NCBI RefSeq assembly: GCF_007923445.1
Contig: NZ_VOJI01000006.1
Span: forward strand, 124,001-188,000
From: Puniceibacterium confluentis
GTDB taxonomy: Bacteria > Pseudomonadota > Alphaproteobacteria > Rhodobacterales > Rhodobacteraceae
Length of the DNA stretch: 64,000 bases
Direction: 5' to 3'
The notes beneath the pieces were generated by a model. The model made no database searches. It was given only the letters and a program-made list of their open reading frames with translations, and was not told the origin of the DNA. Position numbers and translations under genes: made by a program. This document shows positions 33,134 to 40,743 of this stretch, piece by piece (position 1 is the stretch's first letter; each line of letters opens with the position of its first letter).

Positions 33134-35425
33134 ATGAAGTTCCGCTTTCCCATCGTCATCATCGATGAAGATTTCCGCTCCGAGAACTCTTCGGGCCTGG
33201 GCATCCGCGCCATGGCCGAAGCGATTGAACGCGAAGGCTTTGAGGTGCTCGGCGTCACCAGTTACGGCGATCTTTCGCAGTTTGCCCAGCAGCAGTCGCG
33301 CGCCAGCGCCTTTGTGCTGTCGATCGACGACGAGGAATTCAGCCCCGGTCCAGATCTTGACCCGGCGGTTGTCACGCTGCGCAGCTTTATCCAGGAAGTG
33401 CGGCGCAAGAACGAAGACGTGCCGATCTATATCTACGGCGAAACAAAGACCAGCCGCCACTTGCCCAATGATATCCTGCGCGAACTGCATGGCTTTATCC
33501 ACATGTTCGAGGATACGCCGGAATTTGTCGCGCGTCATATCATCCGCGAGGCCAAGAGCTATCTGGAAGGCATCCAGCCGCCGTTTTTCAAGGCACTGCT
33601 GGATTATGCCGAGGATGGATCCTATTCGTGGCACTGCCCCGGACATTCCGGTGGCGTGGCGTTTCTCAAGAGCCCGATCGGGCAGATGTACCACCAGTTC
33701 TACGGCGAGAACATGCTGCGGGCCGATGTCTGCAACTCGGTCGAAGAGCTGGGCCAGTTGCTGGATCACAACGGCGCCATCGGGGCGTCCGAACGCAATG
33801 CCGCGCGGATCTTCAACGCGGATCACTGCTTTTTCGTGACCAACGGCACCAGCACCAGCAACAAGATGGTCTGGCACCACACGGTGGCGCCCGGCGATGT
33901 GGTGGTGGTGGATCGCAACTGTCACAAGTCGATCCTGCACAGCATCATCATGACCGGCGCAATTCCGGTGTTCCTGAAACCGACCCGCAACCACTACGGC
34001 ATCATCGGTCCAATCCCGCGCAGCGAGTTCGACATCGACGCGATCAAGGCCAAGATCCGCGCCAACCCGTTGCTGTCACATGTCGATGCCGACACGGTCA
34101 AGCCGCGCATCCTGACGCTGACGCAGTCGACCTATGACGGCGTGCTGTACAATACCGAGACGATCAAGGATCAGCTCGACGGCTATGTCGACAACCTGCA
34201 TTTCGACGAAGCCTGGCTGCCGCACGCCGCCTTTCACCCGTTCTACAGCAGCTTTCATGCGATGGGCCGCAAACGGGAACGCCCGCGCCATTCGGTGACC
34301 TATGCCACCCAGTCGATTCACAAGCTGCTGGCAGGCATCAGTCAGGCCAGCCACGTTCTGGTGCAGGACAGTCAGGACACCCGGCTGGACCGGCATCTCT
34401 TCAACGAAGCCTACCTCATGCACACCTCGACCAGCCCGCAGTACAGCATCATCGCCAGCTGCGACGTCGCGGCCGCGATGATGGAGCCTCCGGGCGGCAC
34501 CGCGCTGGTCGAGGAAAGCATTGCCGAAGCGCTGGATTTCCGTCGGGCGATGCGCAAGGTCGACGACGAATTCGGCGCCGATGACTGGTGGTTCCAGGTC
34601 TGGGGGCCGGATGCACCCGGCGAAGAGGGCATCGGCGATACCCGGGACTGGGTGCTGGGCAAGACCGATGCCGAGGGTCTGCAGGCCAACGACGGCACCG
34701 AGTCCTGGCATGGCTTTGGCGATATCGCCCCGGGGTTCAACATGCTGGATCCGATCAAGTCGACGATCATCACCCCGGGTCTCAACCTGGACGGGCGATT
34801 TGAAGAGTCCGGCATTCCCGCGTCGATCGTCACCAAGTACCTGGCCGAACACGGCGTGGTGGTGGAAAAGACCGGGCTTTACAGCTTTTTCATCATGTTC
34901 ACCATCGGCATCACCAAGGGCCGTTGGAACACCCTGCTGACGGCGTTGCAGCAGTTCAAGGATGACTACGGCAAGAACCAGCCAATGTGGCGGACGATGC
35001 CGGAATTCTGCGCCAAACATCCGCGATACGAGCGGATGGGCCTGCGCGACCTGTGCCAGCATGTCCACACGCTCTATGCCAAGTACGATGTCGCGATCCT
35101 GTCGACCGACATGTACCTCAGTGACCATACGCCGGCGATGAAGCCGACGGATGCCTTTTCGCACATCGCCCAGCGCACCACCCAGCGGGTGGCGATCGAC
35201 GATCTTGAGGGCCGCATCACCACCAGCCTGGTCACGCCGTATCCGCCGGGTATCCCGCTGCTGATTCCGGGTGAGGTGTTCAATCGCAAGATCGTGGAAT
35301 ACCTGAAGTTCAACCGGGAATTTGCCCATGAATGCCCGGGCTTCGAGACCGACATTCACGGGTTGGTGCAAGAGGTCGGCGCGGATGGGCAGGTGCATTA
35401 TTTCGCGGATTGCGTGGCAAATTGA
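33134..35425 (+). CDS. Orn/Lys/Arg decarboxylase, large PLP-dependent form
   Basis: A 763-residue fold-type I decarboxylase of the biodegradative AdiA/LdcC/SpeC class. It has the N-terminal response-regulator-like wing domain (residues 1 to about 130), the PLP core with SWHCPGHSGG (about 165-174), TNGTSTSNK (237-244), FDEAW (357-361) and the PLP lysine in SIHK (Lys397), and the C-terminal domain. Product would be agmatine, cadaverine or putrescine; the sequence alone does not decide among these. It is preceded by an AGGAGA ribosome site and stands alone. Confidence 0.92.
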   Translation: MKFRFPIVIIDEDFRSENSSGLGIRAMAEAIEREGFEVLGVTSYGDLSQFAQQQSRASAFVLSIDDEEFSPGPDLDPAVVTLRSFIQEVRRKNEDVPIYIYGETKTSRHLPNDILRELHGFIHMFEDTPEFVARHIIREAKSYLEGIQPPFFKALLDYAEDGSYSWHCPGHSGGVAFLKSPIGQMYHQFYGENMLRADVCNSVEELGQLLDHNGAIGASERNAARIFNADHCFFVTNGTSTSNKMVWHHTVAPGDVVVVDRNCHKSILHSIIMTGAIPVFLKPTRNHYGIIGPIPRSEFDIDAIKAKIRANPLLSHVDADTVKPRILTLTQSTYDGVLYNTETIKDQLDGYVDNLHFDEAWLPHAAFHPFYSSFHAMGRKRERPRHSVTYATQSIHKLLAGISQASHVLVQDSQDTRLDRHLFNEAYLMHTSTSPQYSIIASCDVAAAMMEPPGGTALVEESIAEALDFRRAMRKVDDEFGADDWWFQVWGPDAPGEEGIGDTRDWVLGKTDAEGLQANDGTESWHGFGDIAPGFNMLDPIKSTIITPGLNLDGRFEESGIPASIVTKYLAEHGVVVEKTGLYSFFIMFTIGITKGRWNTLLTALQQFKDDYGKNQPMWRTMPEFCAKHPRYERMGLRDLCQHVHTLYAKYDVAILSTDMYLSDHTPAMKPTDAFSHIAQRTTQRVAIDDLEGRITTSLVTPYPPGIPLLIPGEVFNRKIVEYLKFNREFAHECPGFETDIHGLVQEVGADGQVHYFADCVAN

Positions 35426-35453
35426 CCTGAGGCTGCCAACAGCGCCCGGCCGG

Positions 35454-36122
35454 TTATCCGCCGCCGCTCGCAGAGCGTTTCTGCGGGCGGCTCAGCACCT
35501 CTTCGGCTGACGGGGTGGGCCAGTCGAAATAGTCCAGCGTCCCGGCGTAGCCGCTGCCTCCCATGCGGCCGATGGCATCAAGGCGGGCGTGATCGGAATA
35601 ATGCGTGGCAGGGTCGATGATGTCTTCGCGGATATGGGCCATGACGATGCGGCCCAGGATGATCTCGCGCTCGGAACTTACCGCGATCCCGAGGTAACGC
35701 TCGCACTCGAACGCCACCGGCGCTTCGGCGATGCGCGGGCAGGCCACCCGCACCCCGGGGGCTGAGGTCAGACCGGCCATCTGCAATTCGTCCACCTCGG
35801 GGGAAAACCCTGCTGCGGTAATCGCCATCGCCTCGACATTGGCCCGGTCGACGATGTTGACGGTGAAACACTCGGTCATCCGGATGTTGTAGGCGGTGTC
35901 CTTGTAAGAGCGATCCGGCTTGTTCTCGACCCCAAGGGCAAGGATCGGCGGATCCGCCGACAGGCAATTGAAGAACGAATAGGGCGCCGCGTTCACCACG
36001 CCATCGGGCGAAATCGTCGTGACCCAGGCGATTGGGCGCGGAACGATGGTGCCGATCATGACCTTGTAGGCTTCGCGCGCGGTCAGGGCGGCAAAATCGA
36101 ACTCGTGGTGTGTCTGGCTCAC
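35454..36122 (-). CDS. Flavin reductase-like (FMN-binding split barrel) protein
   Basis: A 222-residue protein of the flavin reductase-like family, with the FMN-binding segments IVPRPIAWVTTISPDG and NAAPYSFFNCLSADPPILALG near the N-terminus. Such proteins bind FMN and often supply reduced flavin to monooxygenases or act on flavin-linked small molecules. It starts with GTG at 36122, overlapping the stop of the GntR regulator gene (GTGA), so the regulator is co-transcribed with it. No partner oxygenase is in the window. Confidence 0.88.
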   Translation of the reverse strand: MSQTHHEFDFAALTAREAYKVMIGTIVPRPIAWVTTISPDGVVNAAPYSFFNCLSADPPILALGVENKPDRSYKDTAYNIRMTECFTVNIVDRANVEAMAITAAGFSPEVDELQMAGLTSAPGVRVACPRIAEAPVAFECERYLGIAVSSEREIILGRIVMAHIREDIIDPATHYSDHARLDAIGRMGGSGYAGTLDYFDWPTPSAEEVLSRPQKRSASGGG

Positions 36123-36835
36123 TGCGCGAGCTCCTTTCCGTAATGTGACAGGATCGACCGGATGTTGTCGGCGTGCGGGACAAGCTCTGCCCGCTGTTCA
36201 ACGGCGCCAAGGTGATGACCCATGATCGTCACCGCGCGGTCGTGGTCGCCACGGCGGATCGCTTCGATGATCTGCGTATGGTCGTCCACCGCGCAGTCCG
36301 ACGAATGGCTGCGCGCGTACATCGACAGGATCAGTGAACAGCGCGACACCACCTCGCGCACATAGCGGGCGAGCACCGCGTTGCCGGTCAGTTCCGCCAG
36401 CAGCACGTGGAATTCGCCCGCAAGTCTGATCGAAACCGGGCCGTCCCTGCCGCGGGCCCTGTGTTCACTGCGTACATGCGCCTCGAGCTGATCGTAACCA
36501 GAAGCGGGCATCTTGTGGCACAGTTTGCGGATGACCTCGTTTTCGAGACAGAGCCGCACTTCAAAGATCTGCTGTGCCTCGTCGCGCGAGGGTTGGGCAA
36601 CAAAGGCGCCGCGGTTGCGGCGGGTGGTCACCAGCCCCTCGTTCTCGAGCCGGACAAGCGCGTGACGCACAATGGTACGGCTGACGCCAAACTGTTCGCC
36701 GACAGTGTCTTCGGGCAGCCGCAATCCCGGTCTGAGGGCCTGCTCGATGATGGCCCGCCGCAAGAGAGAATGCACTGTGTCTGTCAGATTGTTCGGGTTG
36801 TCAGGCTTGTCATGGGTTACCCCTGTACTGTGCAT
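36119..36835 (-). CDS. GntR family transcriptional regulator (FadR/FCD subfamily)
   Basis: A 238-residue regulator from ATG 36835 (ATG 36856 would add seven residues). Residues about 15-80 are a winged helix (LRRAIIEQALRPGLRLPEDTV then FGVSRTIVRHALVRLENEGLV); the rest is the all-helical FCD effector domain with metal-binding-type histidines (EFHVLLAELTGN and MGHHLGAVEQR). It probably senses a small carboxylic acid and controls its own unit with the flavin reductase. The long open frame further upstream is not supported by a family match. Confidence 0.88.
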   Translation of the reverse strand: MHSTGVTHDKPDNPNNLTDTVHSLLRRAIIEQALRPGLRLPEDTVGEQFGVSRTIVRHALVRLENEGLVTTRRNRGAFVAQPSRDEAQQIFEVRLCLENEVIRKLCHKMPASGYDQLEAHVRSEHRARGRDGPVSIRLAGEFHVLLAELTGNAVLARYVREVVSRCSLILSMYARSHSSDCAVDDHTQIIEAIRRGDHDRAVTIMGHHLGAVEQRAELVPHADNIRSILSHYGKELAQ

Positions 36836-37235
36836 CCGATCCCCGCAGCCGGTCATGTTGTTGTCCCGGATACGAATTTCTCGAAAAGCGTATCCTCGGG
36901 CAGGGTGTTCTGCATCGTATCCGATTTCAAGGAGTCTGCGGTACAATCCTGATGGATTGGCAAAACAATATGCACGTGCGGGACTGGGTGCCTTCTGTAA
37001 CAGCAGTTGCCCCCATGCGAGTGCCGCGCCGGTGGGAAATGTGTGCCAACCGCAATTGCCGGGCGCTGCACGCTTGCCGGGCCGCGTCATGCGCAAGCAG
37101 CCGTTCCGCGTGATGGGTTTGCAAGGGCGCGGACCACAGTCGCCCAGCCCGAAACGGAATGGTCGGCCAGCGATAAATTGCCGACGCTTAATCTATGTTA
37201 ATGCACCCGGAGAAAGTGGAACGTAAAGTGAACAT
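36836..37235. other. Divergent intergenic region, GntR / radical SAM operon
   Basis: About 400 bases without a recognisable gene. The last 40 bases are relatively AT-rich and end in a LexA-type box (separate entry). Short open frames on both strands show no family features. Confidence 0.55.
37219..37233. promoter_or_regulatory. LexA (SOS) box GAAC-N7-GAAC
   Basis: GAAC at 37219-37222 and GAAC at 37230-37233 are separated by seven bases. This is the reverse-strand form of the direct repeat GTTC-N7-GTTC recognised by LexA in Rhodobacter and other alphaproteobacteria. It ends two bases before the ATG of a DNA-repair operon, so a bound repressor would cover the transcription start or ribosome site. 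Confidence 0.6.
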
Positions 37236-38471
37236 ATGGCAGTGCAAACTCTGGAACAGAAACTGGCGATTCTCAGCGATGCGGCAAAGTATGACGCGTC
37301 CTGTGCCTCGTCCGGCTCGACAAGACGCGATTCCCGTGACGGCACGGGACTGGGATCAAACGAGGGCAGTGGCATATGCCACGCCTATGCGCCGGACGGG
37401 CGCTGCATCAGTCTGCTGAAGATCCTCATGACAAATTTCTGCATCTATGATTGCAGTTATTGCATCAACCGGGTGTCCTCCAACGTCGCCCGCGCCCGCT
37501 TTGGCGTCGACGAGGTGGTCAATCTCACCGTCGAATTCTACCGGCGCAACTACATCGAGGGGCTGTTCCTGTCGTCCGGCGTGATCCGGTCCCCGGATGC
37601 CACCATGTCGGACATGGTGCGTATTGCGCGCAAACTGCGGCACGAAGAAAACTTTCGCGGCTACATCCATCTCAAGACCATACCCGATGCCGCACCCGAA
37701 CTGATCGCCGAGGCGGGGCTGCTGGCCGATCGCCTGTCCATCAATGTCGAACTGCCCACCGACGCCGCGGTGGCGCAGTATGCCCCGGAAAAGAAGCCCG
37801 CGCAGATCCGCAAGGCGATGGCGGATGTGCGTCTGCGCAAGGAGGCCGCCAGGGAAATCTCGTTTGGCGGCAAGCGGCCGCCACGTTTTGCCCCGGCCGG
37901 TCAGTCGACGCAGATGATCATCGGCGCGGACGGGTCGAACGACGCCACGGTGCTGGGGCAGTCGACGCGGCTGTATTCCAGCTACAAACTGAAACGCGTG
38001 TATTATTCGGCTTTCTCGCCGATCCCGGATTCCTCTTCCAGACTGCCCCTTGTCCGCCCGCCGCTGCAACGGGAACACCGGCTGTATCAGGCTGACTGGC
38101 TGCTGCGGTTCTATGATTTCCAGCTGGACGAGATCACCTCTGTCACCGCCGACGGCAATCTTGATCTCGAGGTGGACCCAAAGCTGGCCTGGGCGCTGGT
38201 GCATCGCGGTTTCTTTCCCGTCGACGTAAACCGAGGCAGTCGCGAGATGCTGCTGCGGGTTCCGGGGTTCGGGGTCAAGACGGTCAACCGCATTCTGACA
38301 ACCCGGCGTCATCGCACCCTGCGGTACGAGGATCTGGGGCGTATGGGCGCGGCGATGAAAAAGGCGCGCAGCTTTGTCACGGCCGGCGGATGGAGCCCGG
38401 GCGCCCTGACCGACAGCGCCAACCTGCGCGCCCGGTTTGCCCCGCCGCCGCAACAGCTGAGCCTGTTCTGA
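37236..38471 (+). CDS. Radical SAM protein of DNA modification/repair type (UdgX partner)
   Basis: A 411-residue radical SAM protein. The cluster motif is C-X3-C-X2-C at Cys69, Cys73 and Cys76 (CIYDCSYC). The C-terminus has a helix-hairpin-helix DNA-binding element (LLRVPGFGVKTVNRILTTRR, about 345-365). It matches the family annotated as a putative DNA modification/repair radical SAM protein, which is regularly encoded beside UdgX; its reaction is unknown. The only in-frame start is ATG 37236, two bases after a LexA-type box and with no strong ribosome site, so the message may have a very short leader. Its stop overlaps the UdgX start by one base. Confidence 0.9.
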   Translation: MAVQTLEQKLAILSDAAKYDASCASSGSTRRDSRDGTGLGSNEGSGICHAYAPDGRCISLLKILMTNFCIYDCSYCINRVSSNVARARFGVDEVVNLTVEFYRRNYIEGLFLSSGVIRSPDATMSDMVRIARKLRHEENFRGYIHLKTIPDAAPELIAEAGLLADRLSINVELPTDAAVAQYAPEKKPAQIRKAMADVRLRKEAAREISFGGKRPPRFAPAGQSTQMIIGADGSNDATVLGQSTRLYSSYKLKRVYYSAFSPIPDSSSRLPLVRPPLQREHRLYQADWLLRFYDFQLDEITSVTADGNLDLEVDPKLAWALVHRGFFPVDVNRGSREMLLRVPGFGVKTVNRILTTRRHRTLRYEDLGRMGAAMKKARSFVTAGGWSPGALTDSANLRARFAPPPQQLSLF

Positions 38472-39904
38472 TGCACCACGCGAGCATACCGGCAATCGGT
38501 GCCGCGGCGGCCTGGCGCGAGGCCGCCCGGCAGTTTCTGGCCGCAGGCGTGCCGCCCGATCAGATCCATTGGGGCGGAATCGGATCCGCCCCGCACCTGT
38601 TCGCGGACTTAGAGCGACCTCGGGGTACCGGCGCGGTGACGGTGCCGCGCAGTTTCATCGCCATGGCCGAAACGGTGGTTTGGCACCGCGATCCGGAACG
38701 CTTTGCCCGGCTGTACGGCTTCCTGTGGCGGCTGCGGGGCGCGCCGCACCTTATGACCGACAGGGGGGATGCGGATCTGGCCCGCCTGCGGGGCATGGAA
38801 AAGAATGTTCACCGCTGTCAGCACAAGATGAAGGCCTTTGTGCGATTTCGAGAGATCGGCGCGCCGGATGCGCCAAGACGGTCCTTCGCCGCATGGTTCG
38901 AACCCACGCATCATACGGTCGAGCCGACCGCCGGGTTTTTTGCCCGTCGGTTCGGGGATATGGACTGGCGGATCGTGACGCCGGACATCACGGCGGTGTT
39001 TGCAAACGGCGCCGTGTCCTTTCAGGCGGGCCAGGCCCGTCCGGATCTGCCCGAGGATGCCAGCGAACAACTCTGGATCACCTATTTCCGCAACATCTTC
39101 AATCCCGCGAGGCTGAAGGTCGCGGCGATGCAATCCGAGATGCCCCGGAAATATTGGAAAAACCTGCCCGAAGCCGCGTCGATTCCCGAGCTCATTGCGC
39201 AGGCCCCGGCGCGGGCGCGGGCGATGGCCGAGGCGGCGCCGACCCTGCCGCCCGCCCGCATGGCGCAGGTGCAGGCGCAGCTGGCTGGTTGTACGTCCGC
39301 TTGGGACGGACCGCAGGACGGTCTGCCCGCCGCCATCGACGCCTGCACCCGCTGCCCGTTGCACCGCAGCGCGACGCAGGCGGTCAAGGGCGAGGGGCCG
39401 TTGGATGCGGCGCTGATGATTGTCGGCGAGCAACCCGGCGATCACGAGGATCTGCAGGGCAGACCCTTTGTCGGGCCGGCGGGTCAGGTCTTTGACCAGG
39501 TGGCAGGTCGGGTCGGTCTGCGACGTGATCAAGCCTATGTCACCAATGCCGTGAAGCACTTCAAGTTCCAGCCGCGCGGCAAACGCCGCATTCACCAGCG
39601 GCCGGACAGCGGAGAGATTTCGCAGTGCCGCTGGTGGCTGGACGCCGAACTGGCGCAGGTCAAACCCCGGCTGGTGCTGGCGATGGGGGCGACGGCGGCG
39701 GAGAGCCTGACCGGGCGGCGCGGCGCGCTGATGTCCCGGCGCGGTCGGGTGGAACACGCGCCCAACGGCCAGCCGGTGCTGATCACGCTGCATCCCTCGT
39801 ATCTGCTGCGCCTGCGCGATCCGCAGGAGCGCGAGCAGGCCACCGCGCTCTTTGACGACGACCTGCGCACCGCAGCCGACCTGCTGGCGACACACCGGAA
39901 CTGA
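38471..39904 (+). CDS. udgX: UdgX uracil-DNA cross-linking protein with N-terminal DUF4130 domain
   Basis: A 477-residue fusion. Residues 1 to about 250 match the DUF4130 putative DNA repair domain (KNVHRCQHKMKAFVRFRE). Residues about 275-477 are a family-4-like uracil-DNA glycosylase of the UdgX class: Fe-S ligand pair Cys292/Cys295, motif GEQPGDHED (319-327), the diagnostic loop KRRIHQRP with His375, Cys386, and HPSYLLR (from 441). In UdgX the loop histidine attacks the abasic site and stays covalently bound to DNA. His363 sits where family-4 enzymes have the third cluster cysteine. Translationally coupled to the radical SAM gene. Confidence 0.93.
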   Translation: MHHASIPAIGAAAAWREAARQFLAAGVPPDQIHWGGIGSAPHLFADLERPRGTGAVTVPRSFIAMAETVVWHRDPERFARLYGFLWRLRGAPHLMTDRGDADLARLRGMEKNVHRCQHKMKAFVRFREIGAPDAPRRSFAAWFEPTHHTVEPTAGFFARRFGDMDWRIVTPDITAVFANGAVSFQAGQARPDLPEDASEQLWITYFRNIFNPARLKVAAMQSEMPRKYWKNLPEAASIPELIAQAPARARAMAEAAPTLPPARMAQVQAQLAGCTSAWDGPQDGLPAAIDACTRCPLHRSATQAVKGEGPLDAALMIVGEQPGDHEDLQGRPFVGPAGQVFDQVAGRVGLRRDQAYVTNAVKHFKFQPRGKRRIHQRPDSGEISQCRWWLDAELAQVKPRLVLAMGATAAESLTGRRGALMSRRGRVEHAPNGQPVLITLHPSYLLRLRDPQEREQATALFDDDLRTAADLLATHRN

Positions 39905-40025
39905 ACGTGCGGCGGGCGCCCCCGCCAGAGCAGCAGCGCGACCGATCGCCACCACGAAATGTGAGCTCGCCCCACTGGTCGGAGCGGCGGCAGATACCTA
40001 TGTTCGGGGCTGAGGAGGAGATGTC

Positions 40026-40295
40026 ATGGCAGGCGGATGGTCGCGCGATGGCGCGGTGAATGAACAGATCGAAGCGTCGATCCAGGATGAATTGGCTCGG
40101 CTGAAGGCCCGCCGCGGCCCGCAGGGCGAAAGCGCCGAGCTGTGTGTGGAATGTGAAGAGCCAATCCCCGAGGCCCGGCGCGTGGCGGTGCCGGGGGTCA
40201 AGCTGTGCGTGGACTGTGCTTCGGCACGGGATGGCGCCTTCAAGAAACGTGGGGGAATCAACCGGCGGGGCTCGAAGGATTCGCAATTGAAGTGA
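40026..40295 (+). CDS. DksA/TraR-type C4 zinc-finger protein
   Basis: An 89-residue protein with a C4 zinc finger of the DksA/TraR kind: CVEC at about residues 40-43 and CVDC about 20 residues later, preceded by a short helical region. It lacks the long coiled coil with the acidic tip seen in full DksA, so a role on RNA polymerase is uncertain. A GAGGAGGAG ribosome site precedes the ATG. It follows the udgX gene by about 120 bases but may have its own promoter. Confidence 0.8.
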   Translation: MAGGWSRDGAVNEQIEASIQDELARLKARRGPQGESAELCVECEEPIPEARRVAVPGVKLCVDCASARDGAFKKRGGINRRGSKDSQLK

Positions 40296-40743
40296 TGGCA
40301 ATCTTGTCGAGGCAGCGTTTTGCCCTGTCGCGGCGCATGTTGGCACCAGATTTATTCTTGCGCGATTTCAACGTCACAATAAGATGTTCCCTGACTACAG
40401 CACCAGGGCGCCCGAAAACGCCGTTTTCATTCGGTGTTTTTCCCAAAGCAACCGTTCACATCGAAATTGACTGAACTTGGAATGCAAAAAATTCTGGACT
40501 GCTCCATGGCTGTTCGGCAAATGGATTCGCGCGAGACCAAGAAAATAAACGCGGGAAAAAGAGATTCTTTCCCGGGGTGAGCGAGTTTGATTATTTAACG
40601 CTGTATCGCGGCAATAGCACAATCCATTGGCGTGTGATTTGAATGACCGGAAATCAATGAATACCCGGTTGAATGTCGAATCGGTCTGTCCGGATGAAAA
40701 TCAAGCGGACAGACCGGGAGTGGAGACAATCAGGGTATGTGGA
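40296..40743. other. AT-richer, hairpin-rich gap with no gene
   Basis: 448 bases between the zinc-finger gene and pepF with visibly lower GC than the surroundings. It contains at least three inverted repeats: CGGGAAA / TTTCCCG (40552-40574), CGGTCTGTCCG / CGGACAGACCG (40682-40716), and a smaller GAAAAC / GTTTTC near 40415. No coding sequence with family features was seen. It may hold an untranslated RNA or transcription ends. Confidence 0.5.
40682..40716 (-). terminator. Perfect 11-bp hairpin downstream of pepF
   Basis: CGGTCTGTCCG and CGGACAGACCG form a perfect stem with a 13-base loop, 28 bases beyond the pepF stop on the minus strand. No U-run follows on either strand, so termination would be of the factor-assisted kind, or the hairpin may protect the 3' end. 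Confidence 0.45.

Noticed and set aside
36407-36952. A 181-codon frame antisense to the GntR gene
   Set aside because: It is the shadow of the regulator, whose winged-helix and FCD motifs are clear on the other strand.
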